NCBI RefSeq assembly: GCF_030433855.1
Contig: NZ_JARUXC010000003.1
Coordinates: 310,001 to 374,000 of the forward strand
Direction of reading: 5' to 3'
DNA length: 64,000 bases
DNA from: Agreia sp. PsM10
GTDB lineage: Bacteria > Actinomycetota > Actinomycetes > Actinomycetales > Microbacteriaceae
Shown here: in pieces, positions 1-7,056 of the stretch
Layout: each line of letters opens with the position of its first letter
How positions within the stretch are numbered: position 1 is the first letter of the stretch
The notes under the pieces: generated by a model
What the model saw: only the letters and a program-made list of their open reading frames with translations
Databases searched by the model: none
Told to the model about the DNA's origin: nothing
Made by a program: the position numbers and the translations under genes

Positions 1-2
1 CG

Positions 3-449
3 CTCGATTCGCTCGACACGTTCAAGTCGATCTCCGTCGCGATCTCGGCGGTAGTTGATGCCGCGACGAGCAAGGCCGACGGTGGGCTGATCCCGAACAT
101 GGCCGGCGGTTCGCCCTCATGGTTCGGCAATGGAGTCGTCACCGGCCCCGGCGGATCTCGTGACGACAAGGTGAAGGCGAACCTTTCCCCCGGTGAGTTC
201 GTTGTGAACGCGAGGCAGACCGCCGCGCATCTCTCCGACCTGATCGCCATCAACGCGGGCCAGGAGCCATCGTGGGGCGATAACGGCGTGTACGGGACCC
301 CGACCTACCTCCGCAGCTCGCAAGGCTCCACAACAGGCGGCAGCACGACGACAGTAAACAACAGTTTCACCATCCACGCCGCCCCCGGGATGGACGAAGA
401 CGCGCTGACCGACCGTATCGCTCGAAAGTTCGATAAAGCACTCCGCTAG
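3..449 (+). CDS. Phage tail tape-measure protein, C-terminal end (partial)
   Basis: The frame is open from the window edge, so the start lies outside. The visible 148 residues contain the segment GPGGSRDDKVKANLSPGEFVVNA, cited here only as GPGG..DDK..A.LSPGEFVVNA, which recurs near the C-terminus of many actinophage tape-measure proteins, followed by a Ser/Thr/Gly-rich stretch and a short charged helix ending in DKALR. Tape-measure proteins set tail length and sit inside the phage tail tube. A strong hairpin terminator follows 5 bases after the stop, so this is the last gene of its transcript. The family call rests on the conserved LSPGEFVVNA motif; the bulk of the protein is not in view. Confidence 0.7.
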   Translation, partial: LDSLDTFKSISVAISAVVDAATSKADGGLIPNMAGGSPSWFGNGVVTGPGGSRDDKVKANLSPGEFVVNARQTAAHLSDLIAINAGQEPSWGDNGVYGTPTYLRSSQGSTTGGSTTTVNNSFTIHAAPGMDEDALTDRIARKFDKALR

Positions 450-454
450 ACACC

Positions 455-490
455 AGCGCCCCCACCTTTCGAGGTGGGGGCGCTATTCGT
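455..490 (+). terminator. Terminator after tape-measure gene
   Basis: Bases 455-467 (AGCGCCCCCACCT) pair perfectly with 472-484 around a TTCG tetraloop, followed by a T-rich ATTCGTGTTT run. It lies 5 bases after the stop codon of the tape-measure gene. Confidence 0.85.
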
Positions 491-515
491 GTTTGCGGGG
501 CGGTAGCGTGACGCC

Positions 516-653
516 ATGACGACACGAGATATCACGCCGAGAGACTGCCCCGAGCACGGACCATTCACGGGAGTTCTCATTCAACCGACCGGCGACACGC
601 CCGAACTGTTCATCTGTGATGAATGCGAGAGGTTGAAGGAAGAAGTGAAGTAG
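516..653 (+). CDS. Small zinc-knuckle-like protein, phage-type (45 aa)
   Basis: A 45-codon ATG-to-TAG frame follows the tape-measure gene. The product has CPEHG near residue 11 and CDEC near residue 34, a Cys/His plus Cys-x2-Cys pattern that could bind one zinc ion, then a charged Lys/Glu tail. Such tiny zinc-ribbon ORFs are common in actinophage genomes, but no specific family or function is recognised. No strong ribosome binding site is seen (only a G-rich stretch upstream), and the preceding terminator means it would need its own promoter. Coding status is moderately supported by the paired Cys motifs. Confidence 0.45.
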   Translation: MTTRDITPRDCPEHGPFTGVLIQPTGDTPELFICDECERLKEEVK

Positions 654-686
654 CACGTATGTAGCACGACCCCCCAGAAACGAGGA

Positions 687-710
687 AAACCCCCGGTTTC
701 CCGGGGGTTT
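687..710 (-). terminator. Terminator of the Gly-Cys-Val tRNA operon
   Basis: Ten perfect base pairs (687-696 with 701-710) with a 4-base loop. Read on the minus strand the stem is followed by TTTTCC, so it fits as the terminator of the minus-strand tRNA operon; it may also stop plus-strand phage transcription. Confidence 0.8.
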
Positions 711-715
711 CTCTG

Positions 716-787
716 TGGGCGATACTGGGATCGAACCAGTGACCTCTTCCGTGTCAGGGAAGCGCGCTACCGCTGCGCCAATCGCCC
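716..787 (-). tRNA. tRNA-Val (GAC)
   Basis: 72 bases. The acceptor stem GGGCGAT/ATCGCCC, D arm, anticodon loop CTGACAC (anticodon GAC) and T arm with GGTTCGATCC are all present; CCA is not encoded. It is the last gene of a three-tRNA operon and its 3' end faces the phage sequences. Confidence 0.95.
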
Positions 788-836
788 ATTCGTTCGTCTC
801 ACTCGGAGACTGAGTCTGTGAAACCCTGTTGAGTGG

Positions 837-907
837 AGGTGGCGACGGGATTTGAACCCGTGTGGACGGCTTTGCAGGCCGCTGCCTCGCCTCTCGGCCA
901 CGCCACC
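837..907 (-). tRNA. tRNA-Cys (GCA)
   Basis: 71 bases. Acceptor stem GGTGGCG/CGCCACC, anticodon loop CTGCAAA (anticodon GCA) and T loop GGTTCAAATCC are visible. The middle gene of the minus-strand tRNA operon; CCA not encoded. Confidence 0.95.
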
Positions 908-960
908 ATTCATTTGAGCTACACGACATTAGAACTGCATGTCGTGAATCTTCTCACTCG

Positions 961-1032
961 AGCGGATGACGAGATTCGAACTCGCGACCCTAACCTTGGC
1001 AAGGTTATGCGCTACCACTGCGCCACATCCGC
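961..1032 (-). tRNA. tRNA-Gly (GCC)
   Basis: 72 bases. Acceptor stem GCGGATG/CATCCGC, anticodon loop TTGCCAA (anticodon GCC) and T arm with AGTTCGAATCT are present. The first gene of the minus-strand tRNA operon; CCA not encoded. Confidence 0.95.
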
Positions 1033-1061
1033 ATTTGCTCGCTTTTCAGCGTGCGTTGAAG

Positions 1062-1091
1062 ACTCTAGCCGATAGATCGCGGCTTGGCCAA
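1062..1091 (-). promoter_or_regulatory. Promoter of the tRNA operon
   Basis: On the minus strand TTGGCC (-35, 1091-1086) and TAGAGT (-10, 1067-1062) are separated by 18 bases, about 30 bases before the first tRNA. This is a good match to a primary-sigma promoter. Confidence 0.65.
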
Positions 1092-1240
1092 ACCGAGGCA
1101 TCCGCGGGGCGTCACAAACGGCATCCGAACCGCTTTCGTCCCCGGTAATCATGCCGAACGGGCGACCCGTGTGCACCCCGCTTCCCGGGCGTGTCGGGCC
1201 GGATCCGAGCGTCGATGTGCGATGCGGCCGTCGCGTCGGC

Positions 1241-1246
1241 TAGGAT
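1241..1246 (+). promoter_or_regulatory. -10 element of tRNA-Val (CAC)
   Basis: TAGGAT lies 30 bases before the tRNA-Val(CAC) gene. No convincing -35 is visible, which is usual in this high-GC DNA. The rest of 1033-1276 shows no supported gene. Confidence 0.45.
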
Positions 1247-1276
1247 CATTCCGCGCTGCTTCGTGCGGCGCGTGAC

Positions 1277-1349
1277 GGGCGATTGGCGCAGTTGGTAGCG
1301 CGCTTCGTTCACACCGAAGAGGTCATCGGTTCGAGTCCGGTATCGCCCA
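1277..1349 (+). tRNA. tRNA-Val (CAC)
   Basis: 73 bases. Acceptor stem GGGCGAT/ATCGCCC, D arm, anticodon loop TTCACAC (anticodon CAC) and T arm GGTTCGAGTCC are clear. It is divergent from and closely similar in its outer arms to the tRNA-Val(GAC) 500 bases away. Confidence 0.95.
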
Positions 1350-1357
1350 CCCGTCGG

Positions 1358-1394
1358 AAGCCCTGATCAATCGCAAGATTGTTCGGGGCTTTCT
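1358..1394 (+). terminator. Terminator after tRNA-Val (CAC)
   Basis: AGCCCTGA-TCAATC (from 1359) pairs with GATTG-TTCGGGGCT (to 1390) around a GCAA loop with one mismatch, followed by TTTCT. A typical intrinsic terminator 9 bases after the tRNA. Confidence 0.85.
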
Positions 1395-1444
1395 CTGTTC
1401 GGCAGCGAGGTGACGACGCCGGCTGCACCACGTGAGGGGATGCC

Positions 1445-2482
1445 ATGTCACAGCAGGTCGAGTTCGGACTGGACACGTTCGGAGACGTGACGACGGGCCC
1501 GGGCGGAACGCCCCGCTCCTATGCGCAGGTCATCCGCGACGTCATCGCGGAGGGAGTGCTCGCCGACCAGGTCGGCGTGGACTTCATCGGCCTGGGCGAG
1601 CACCACCGCGACGATTTCGCCATCTCGGCACCGGATGTCGCGCTTGCGGCCATCGCGGGACAGACGTCGCGCATCCGGCTCGGTTCTGCGGTCACCGTTC
1701 TGAGTTCGGACGACCCCGTGCGGGTGTTCCAGCGCTTCGCGACCCTCGACGCCGCATCCGATGGCCGGGCCGAGGTCATCCTCGGTCGCGGCTCGTTCAC
1801 CGAGTCCTTTCCCCTCTTCGGCTACGAGCTCAGCCAGTACGAGGAACTCTTCGAAGAGAAGCTCGACATCTTCACGCGCCTGCTGACAGAGAAGCCCGTG
1901 ACCTGGCAGGGAAGCACTCGGCCCGCGCTCGTCGACCAGCGCGTGTTCCCGACCACCGAGTCCGGAAAGCTGAAGACGTGGATCGGAGTCGGTGGAAGCC
2001 CCGAATCCGTCGTTCGGGCCGCGAGGTACGGACTCCCCCTGATGCTCGCGATCATCGGCGGGGATCCCGTGCGGTTCGCGCCCTACGCCGACCTGTACCG
2101 CCGCGCGCTCGCCCAGCTCGAGAGCCCGGAGCTTCCCATCGGCGTGCACTCCCCCGGCTACGTCGCCGCCACCGACGAGCAGGCTCGCCAGGAGTTCTGG
2201 CCCGAGTACAAGAAGATGCGCGACCGCATCGGTGCCGACCGCGGATGGCCGCCCATGGCGCGGTCGGAGTTCGACCGGGAGGCGGGCCCGCACGGATCGC
2301 TGTACGTGGGATCGCCGGAGACCGTCGCGCAGAAGATCGCCTCCACTGTGCGCGCGATCGACGCGAGCCGCTTCGACCTCAAGTACAGCGCCGGCCCCCT
2401 GTCGCACGAGCGACTCATGACGTGCATCGAGCTCTACGGAACGGCGGTCATCCCCCGCGTTCGCGAACTGCTCGCCGAATGA
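1445..2482 (+). CDS. LLM-class flavin-dependent oxidoreductase
   Basis: 345 residues of the bacterial luciferase-like monooxygenase family, a TIM barrel that uses reduced flavin (FMN or F420). The N-terminal GLDTFGD, the GLGEHHRDDFAISAP segment after the second strand, RIRLGSAVTVLSS and GRGSFTESFPLFGYEL are characteristic of the family. The substrate is unknown. The start at 1445 is preceded by GAGGGGATGCC, a good ribosome binding site. Its stop overlaps the ATG of the downstream efflux pump (ATGA), so the two are translationally coupled; the pairing suggests detoxification of a compound that is also exported, but that is inference. Confidence 0.9.
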   Translation: MSQQVEFGLDTFGDVTTGPGGTPRSYAQVIRDVIAEGVLADQVGVDFIGLGEHHRDDFAISAPDVALAAIAGQTSRIRLGSAVTVLSSDDPVRVFQRFATLDAASDGRAEVILGRGSFTESFPLFGYELSQYEELFEEKLDIFTRLLTEKPVTWQGSTRPALVDQRVFPTTESGKLKTWIGVGGSPESVVRAARYGLPLMLAIIGGDPVRFAPYADLYRRALAQLESPELPIGVHSPGYVAATDEQARQEFWPEYKKMRDRIGADRGWPPMARSEFDREAGPHGSLYVGSPETVAQKIASTVRAIDASRFDLKYSAGPLSHERLMTCIELYGTAVIPRVRELLAE

Positions 2483-3915
2483 CGGCGGTCGACACGAGCG
2501 GGGTCGGCTTCCGCTCCAAGCGCGGCCCCGTGCTCATCGCCCTCATGGTGACGACCGGGCTCGTGGCGATCGACTCGACGATCCTGGCCACCGCCGTGCC
2601 GTCCATCGTCGACGACCTGGGCGGCTTCGCACAGTTCCCTTGGCTGTTCTCCATCTACCTGCTCGCGCAGGCGGTGTCGGTGCCGCTCTACGCGAAGCTG
2701 GCCGACACCGTGGGACGCAAACCGATCATCCTGATCGGCGTCGGTCTCTTCCTGCTGGGCTCCGTCCTCTGCGGCTTCGCCTGGAGCCTGCCCGCCCTGA
2801 TCGCATTCAGAGCGGTGCAGGGCCTGGGGGCCGGCGCCGTGCAGCCCATGGCCGTCACCATCGCGGGCGACATCTACTCGGTGGCCGAACGCGCCAAGGT
2901 GCAGGGCTACCTGGCGAGCGTGTGGGCCATCAGCTCCGTCGCGGGGCCGACCCTCGGCGGGGTGTTCTCCGAGTTCGTGTCGTGGAGGTGGATCTTCTTC
3001 GTCAACGTGCCGCTGTGCCTGGTCGCCGGGTGGATGCTCGTGACCCGGTTCCACGAGAAGATCACGCCGCGCGAGCATCGGCTCGACATCGCCGGTGCGG
3101 CGCTGCTGACGGCCGGGCTCAGCCTGGTGATCCTCGCCGTCCTCGAGGGCGGCCAGGCCTGGGCGTGGAACTCCGTTCCGAGCATCGCGGCCTTCGGCGC
3201 GGGCGGTGCGCTGCTCACGGCGTTCGTGCTCGTGGAGCGGCGCGCGGCCGAACCGATACTCCCCCTCTGGGTCTTCTCCCGGAGGCTCCTCATCACGACG
3301 ACCCTGATCTCGCTCGGCGTCGGGTCGATCCTCATCGGGCTCACGTCGTACGTGCCGACCTTCCTCGAGGGGGTGACCGGCGCGTCCCCCCTTCTCGCGG
3401 GTCTGGCCCTGGCGGCCCTCACGATCGGCTGGCCGATCTCCGCCTCGCTCTCCGGCAGGCTCTATCTGCGCCTCGGCTTCCGCACGACGGTCCTCATCGG
3501 CATGGGCTTCGCCGTGCTGGGCGCGGTGTCGCTGCTCCTGAGCTACACCGATCCGCAGGTCGTGCTCATCGCCGCCAGCTGCTTCCTCGTCGGCCTCGGG
3601 CTGGGCCTCGTCGCCACCCCGAGTCTGATCGCTGCGCAGTCAAGCGTGCCGTGGAACGAGCGCGGCGTCGTGACCGGTACGAACCTGTTCTCCCGCTCGA
3701 TCGGCAGCGCCGTGGGCGTGGCCGTCTTCGGCGCGATCGCGAACGGCATCTTCGCCGCGAGTGCGCGCGGTGAGGACGATCCCGCCGTTCTGACGAACGC
3801 GTCGGGCGCAGTCTTCCTCGCCGTGCTCGTGTGCGTCGCGCTCACCATCGTGGCCGCGCTCGTGATGCCGCCGGCCCGGGTCGAAGACGTGGAGCACATC
3901 GACGCGCCGGCCTAG
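2479..3915 (+). CDS. MFS multidrug efflux transporter (DHA2/EmrB-QacA type)
   Basis: 478 residues with about 14 predicted membrane helices. The N-terminal GLVAIDSTILATAVPSI (motif C-like first helix) and the motif-A region KLADTVGRKPIILIGVG place it in the drug:proton antiporter DHA2 family. RAVQGLGAGAVQPM is the motif-B segment with the conserved Arg. It exports a hydrophobic or cationic compound in exchange for protons; the substrate cannot be told. The ATG at 2479 overlaps the stop of the flavin oxidoreductase, so the reading frame that extends further upstream is not the real start. It converges with the PemK-like gene with only 6 bases between stops. Confidence 0.9.
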   Translation: MTAVDTSGVGFRSKRGPVLIALMVTTGLVAIDSTILATAVPSIVDDLGGFAQFPWLFSIYLLAQAVSVPLYAKLADTVGRKPIILIGVGLFLLGSVLCGFAWSLPALIAFRAVQGLGAGAVQPMAVTIAGDIYSVAERAKVQGYLASVWAISSVAGPTLGGVFSEFVSWRWIFFVNVPLCLVAGWMLVTRFHEKITPREHRLDIAGAALLTAGLSLVILAVLEGGQAWAWNSVPSIAAFGAGGALLTAFVLVERRAAEPILPLWVFSRRLLITTTLISLGVGSILIGLTSYVPTFLEGVTGASPLLAGLALAALTIGWPISASLSGRLYLRLGFRTTVLIGMGFAVLGAVSLLLSYTDPQVVLIAASCFLVGLGLGLVATPSLIAAQSSVPWNERGVVTGTNLFSRSIGSAVGVAVFGAIANGIFAASARGEDDPAVLTNASGAVFLAVLVCVALTIVAALVMPPARVEDVEHIDAPA

Positions 3916-3921
3916 TTCCGC

Positions 3922-4503
3922 CTACGACGAACGGCGGCCCTTCAGGGCCGTCGAGACCGCGGCGAACTGGGTGGCGTTCACAGAGGATGCCTCCCGGCGC
4001 ATGCCCGATTCGAACACGCGGAAGACACGATCGAGCCTCGCCCAGCTCGGTCGCCCCTGCGAATCCCAGGGGCCGGCGCCGACGAAGACGAAGTGCCGCG
4101 AGTCGTCGTCGTGGGGTTTGCTCGTGAGCTGCAGCGCGAGGACGGATTGCGGTGTGTCCCGGGCGACGATGAGCACGGGCCGGTCCTTGCCCCGCCCGTC
4201 GTTCTCCTCGTAGGGCACCCAGGTCCAGATGACCTCGCCCGGGTCGGGCTCCGCATCGACCCGCGGATCGAACTCGACCCGGGTTCGTGCGAGCGCTGCC
4301 GCCGGCACCTCGATCGTGGCCTCGGGTCCGGTGCGTCCCGGCGACGTCGCCGAGGCGACATCGGATGCGCGGCGGCCGCTCGAACCAGCGGGGCCTCGGG
4401 CGGCCGGGCGTCGGTCGACGGTCGGCCGCGACCTGGTCGTCGCGCCCGAGCCGAACACGGCCAGGATGCTGCGCACGACTGCCGTCACTCCCACGAGTCT
4501 CAT
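3922..4503 (-). CDS. PemK/MazF-like protein with N-terminal extension, orphan
   Basis: 193 residues. From about residue 87 to the end it matches the PemK/MazF (PF02452) fold: DPGEVIWTWVPYEE, then KDRPVLIVARD, LQLTSKPHDDD and the final WARLDRVFRV strand. MazF/PemK toxins are mRNA endonucleases. The first 85 residues are an Arg/Ala/Pro-rich extension beginning with a short hydrophobic helix, unlike classic 110-residue toxins. No antitoxin gene is next to it: the upstream neighbour is a divergent GH15 enzyme and the downstream one a convergent transporter. It may thus be a domesticated single-gene form that occurs in actinobacteria rather than a toxin. TACGCT at 4516-4511 lies 7 bases before the ATG, suggesting a leaderless mRNA. 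Confidence 0.75.
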   Translation of the reverse strand: MRLVGVTAVVRSILAVFGSGATTRSRPTVDRRPAARGPAGSSGRRASDVASATSPGRTGPEATIEVPAAALARTRVEFDPRVDAEPDPGEVIWTWVPYEENDGRGKDRPVLIVARDTPQSVLALQLTSKPHDDDSRHFVFVGAGPWDSQGRPSWARLDRVFRVFESGMRREASSVNATQFAAVSTALKGRRSS

Positions 4504-4510
4504 GTCGCCG

Positions 4511-4516
4511 AGCGTA
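4511..4516 (-). promoter_or_regulatory. -10 element, leaderless start of PemK-like gene
   Basis: TACGCT on the minus strand, 7 bases before the ATG at 4503, so transcription would begin at or next to the start codon. Confidence 0.45.
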
Positions 4517-4556
4517 CAGCGTCGTCAAGCCCCGGGGCGCCGGGCGGCGTCGCTGG

Positions 4557-4562
4557 TAGACA
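4557..4562 (+). promoter_or_regulatory. -10 element, leaderless start of GH15 gene
   Basis: TAGACA lies 6 bases before the ATG at 4569; no Shine-Dalgarno is present. Confidence 0.4.
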
Positions 4563-4568
4563 GATCGA

Positions 4569-6347
4569 ATGACGATTCGTACCGACGGCACTGTCCCCCT
4601 TCGCTCCTACGGTGTCATCGGAGACGGCCGGACGATCGCTGTGATCGCCGAAGACGGCGGCGTCGACTGGATGCCCATGCCGGGAATGGACACGACACCC
4701 GTCTTCGCCCGCCTGCTCGACGCGCAGGACGGCGGAGCCATCGAGCTGGCTCCGGCCGAGGACTACACCGTGTCGAGGCGCTACATCGACGGCACCAACG
4801 TGCTCGAGACCACGTTCACCACGGCGTCGGGCGTCGCGGTCCTCACCGACGCGCTCGTGACGGGCATCGCCGGCAGACTGCCATGGACGGAGATCGCCCG
4901 GCGCGTCGACGGCACGTCGGGCAGTGTGCGGTTCCGCTGGAGGGTGGCCCCGGGAACCTGCCTGTCGACGGCTTCGCCCTGGAAGCAGGCCACGACCCAC
5001 GGCCCCGTCATCCGGGTCGACGGGGTGACAATCGCGGTGCGCGGCGTCAGCCACGGCCCGCGCGGCGGCGGCGACGCGGCGTTCGCCGGCTCGTTCACCA
5101 CGGAGAAGGGCTCCCGTCATGTGATCACCGTCGTGGGCACGGCGAACGAACCGTTGCACCTGCCGGATGCGGCCAACGTCGACCGCGGCATCGACCGCAC
5201 GATCGAGAACTGGCAGTTCTGGTCTCGGGAGTTCAGCTACGACGGCCCGTGGTCTCTCGACGTGCACAGGAGCGCCCTGGCCCTGAAGCTGCTCATCTAC
5301 AGTCCGACGGGCGCCATCGCGGCCGCGGGCACGACATCCCTGCCCGAGAACCCGCGCGGCGGTAAGAACTGGGACTACCGCTTCGCCTGGGTGCGAGACG
5401 TCGCCTACACGCTGCACGCGCTCATCCGCTTCGGGCTGCGCGAGGAGACCCACGCCGCCGTCGCGTGGCTGCTCACCACCATCAGGCAGAACGGCCCCGA
5501 GCTGCATATCTTCTACCGGCTCGACGGATCACTGCCGTCGGGCGTGACGAAGCACGACGCCCCCGGATGGAACGGCGCAGGCCCCGTCGTGACGGGCAAC
5601 CCGGCGAGTGGCCAGTTGCAGCTGGGCGTCTACGGCGACCTGTTCGACGTCATGAGGCTGTACGTCTCGGCCGGCAACGTCCTGGATGCAGAGACGGGCC
5701 GGCTACTCGCATCGGTCGCGGATCGCGCCTGCGACGCGTGGCGGCAACGCGACGCGGGCATGTGGGAGCTCGAGGACGAGCAGCACTACACCTCGTCGAA
5801 GATGGGCTGCTGGCAGGCTCTGGATGCCGCGGTCGAGCTGTGCGAGAAGGGCCAGATCCCGGGCGACTCGGCCCGGTGGATCGCCGAGCGCGGGCACACC
5901 AGGGAGTGGATCGAGGCGAACTGCTGGTCGGACGAGCTGCAGAGCTACGTCGCCTACCCCGGATCGGATGAGCTCGACGCGTCGGTGCTGCTGCACGGGC
6001 CCAGCGGCTTCGATCGCGGCGACCGGATGTCGAGCACCATCGACGCGCTGCGGCATGAGCTGGGCCGCGGGCCCCTCCTCTATCGCTACTCGGGTGCCGA
6101 GGCGGAGGAGGGCGCGTTCGTGGCCTGCTCGTTCTGGCTGGCCTCCGCCCTCGCGTGCGTGGGTCGTACGAAGGAGTCGGTCGCCCAGATGGACGCCATG
6201 ATCGCGCTGTCGAACGACGTCGGAATCTTCTCCGAGATGATCGACCCGGACGACATGTCGTTCCTCGGCAACCTGCCTCAGGCTCTGAGCCATCTCGCCC
6301 TGGTGAACGCTGCGATCACGATCGAGGAGCTCTCCGGGCTCGACTGA
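4569..6347 (+). CDS. Glycoside hydrolase family 15 protein (glucoamylase/trehalase-like)
   Basis: 592 residues. An N-terminal beta-sandwich starts with LRSYGVIGDG and GGVDWMPMPGMD, as in bacterial GH15 proteins. The (alpha/alpha)6 catalytic barrel has NWDYRFAWVRD near residue 267 (substrate-binding Trp-Arg-Asp), the catalytic-acid region ELEDEQHYTSSK near 400 and the catalytic-base region EEGAFVACSFW near 513. Family members hydrolyse alpha-glucosides, and several actinobacterial ones are trehalases; the substrate here is not resolved. There is no signal peptide, so it acts in the cytosol, probably on trehalose or maltodextrins. It is monocistronic, with a TAGACA hexamer 6 bases before the ATG. 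Confidence 0.88.
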   Translation: MTIRTDGTVPLRSYGVIGDGRTIAVIAEDGGVDWMPMPGMDTTPVFARLLDAQDGGAIELAPAEDYTVSRRYIDGTNVLETTFTTASGVAVLTDALVTGIAGRLPWTEIARRVDGTSGSVRFRWRVAPGTCLSTASPWKQATTHGPVIRVDGVTIAVRGVSHGPRGGGDAAFAGSFTTEKGSRHVITVVGTANEPLHLPDAANVDRGIDRTIENWQFWSREFSYDGPWSLDVHRSALALKLLIYSPTGAIAAAGTTSLPENPRGGKNWDYRFAWVRDVAYTLHALIRFGLREETHAAVAWLLTTIRQNGPELHIFYRLDGSLPSGVTKHDAPGWNGAGPVVTGNPASGQLQLGVYGDLFDVMRLYVSAGNVLDAETGRLLASVADRACDAWRQRDAGMWELEDEQHYTSSKMGCWQALDAAVELCEKGQIPGDSARWIAERGHTREWIEANCWSDELQSYVAYPGSDELDASVLLHGPSGFDRGDRMSSTIDALRHELGRGPLLYRYSGAEAEEGAFVACSFWLASALACVGRTKESVAQMDAMIALSNDVGIFSEMIDPDDMSFLGNLPQALSHLALVNAAITIEELSGLD

Positions 6348-6389
6348 CGGAGACGTATCCCAGCACGACTTCGATGGTGATGCAACCCG

Positions 6390-6419
6390 CTGACGACTGT
6401 CGGCGGCGGTGCCTATCGT
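6390..6419 (+). promoter_or_regulatory. Promoter of dps, leaderless
   Basis: CTGACG (6390-6395) and TATCGT (6414-6419) are spaced 18 bases; TATCGT is 7 bases before the ATG at 6427, so the mRNA probably begins at the start codon. Confidence 0.5.
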
Positions 6420-6426
6420 GGAGACC

Positions 6427-6972
6427 ATGACAACCACAATCGAACGTCCGACCGAAGCCCCCAGCGACGCGGGAGCCAAGAGCACCCGACGCCAGAACGC
6501 GGAGCGTGGCTTCAAGGCCTCGAAGTCGCTGACCGACAGCCTGCAGAAGGTCCTGGTCGACCTGATCGAGCTTCACCTCCAGGGCAAGCAGGCGCACTGG
6601 AACGTCGTGGGCAAGAACTTCCGTGACCTCCACCTGCAGCTCGACGAGATCATCGACGCCGCCCGGGAGTTCAGCGACACGGTCGCCGAGCGCCTCCGGG
6701 CCCTGCACGCGGTGCCAGACGGGCGCAGCGACACCGTCGCTGCGACGACCACGCTGCCCGAGTACCCGAACGGTGAGGTCGACACGGCCGAGACCGTCGA
6801 TCTGATCACTGTGCGCATCGAAGCCGTGGTGGGAACCATGCGCGACGTGCACGACGAGGTCGACGAAGCCGACCCCACGAGCGCCGACATCCTGCACGGC
6901 ATCATCGAGAAGCTCGAGCAGTACGCCTGGATGGTCTCTGCCGAGAACCGCACGGCAACGAAGAAGTCCTAG
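6427..6972 (+). CDS. dps: Dps-family DNA-binding ferritin-like protein
   Basis: 181 residues. The four-helix ferritin-like core carries the Dps ferroxidase signature: HWNVVGKNFRDLHLQLDE near residue 58 and the following EFSDTVAER. Dps forms a 12-mer that oxidises Fe(II) with peroxide, stores iron and protects DNA in stress and stationary phase. The Lys/Arg-rich N-terminal tail (about 35 residues, with KSTRRQNAERG) and the C-terminal TKKS could bind DNA. The ATG at 6427 is chosen over an upstream in-frame GTG at 6409 because the family begins here and a TATCGT -10 lies 7 bases before it. A bidirectional terminator follows. Confidence 0.9.
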   Translation: MTTTIERPTEAPSDAGAKSTRRQNAERGFKASKSLTDSLQKVLVDLIELHLQGKQAHWNVVGKNFRDLHLQLDEIIDAAREFSDTVAERLRALHAVPDGRSDTVAATTTLPEYPNGEVDTAETVDLITVRIEAVVGTMRDVHDEVDEADPTSADILHGIIEKLEQYAWMVSAENRTATKKS

Positions 6973-6989
6973 GCCTTCTCCGTACAACG

Positions 6990-7032
6990 AAGAACGGCGT
7001 GCCACTCCCTGAGGGAGTGACACGCCGTTCTT
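6990..7032. terminator. Bidirectional terminator between dps and amt
   Basis: AAGAACGGCGTG (6990-7001) pairs with 7021-7032, and inside it CACTCCC pairs with GGGAGTG across a TGAG loop, giving a stem of about 19 pairs with one mismatch. It sits between convergent dps and amt and can serve both. Confidence 0.88.
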
Positions 7033-7056
7033 GGCTGTGTCTGTGATGCGGAGAGG

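Larger units (their letters stand above)
1..653. mobile_element. Prophage remnant or prophage end
   Basis: The left edge of the window holds the end of a phage tail tape-measure gene and a tiny zinc-knuckle ORF typical of phage genomes, directly next to the 3' end of a tRNA-Val gene, a common integration site for phages. Only this end is visible, so the size of the element, whether it is intact, and an attachment core cannot be judged. Tail genes that normally follow the tape-measure gene (distal tail, fibre, lysin) are absent on this side, which suggests decay or deletion. The prophage reading is an inference from two ORFs. Confidence 0.55.

Noticed and set aside
1432-2478. Extension of the MFS transporter frame upstream to 1432
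   Set aside because: The upstream part is Arg-rich and overlaps the well-supported flavin oxidoreductase; the ATG at 2479 overlaps its stop as in a normal operon.
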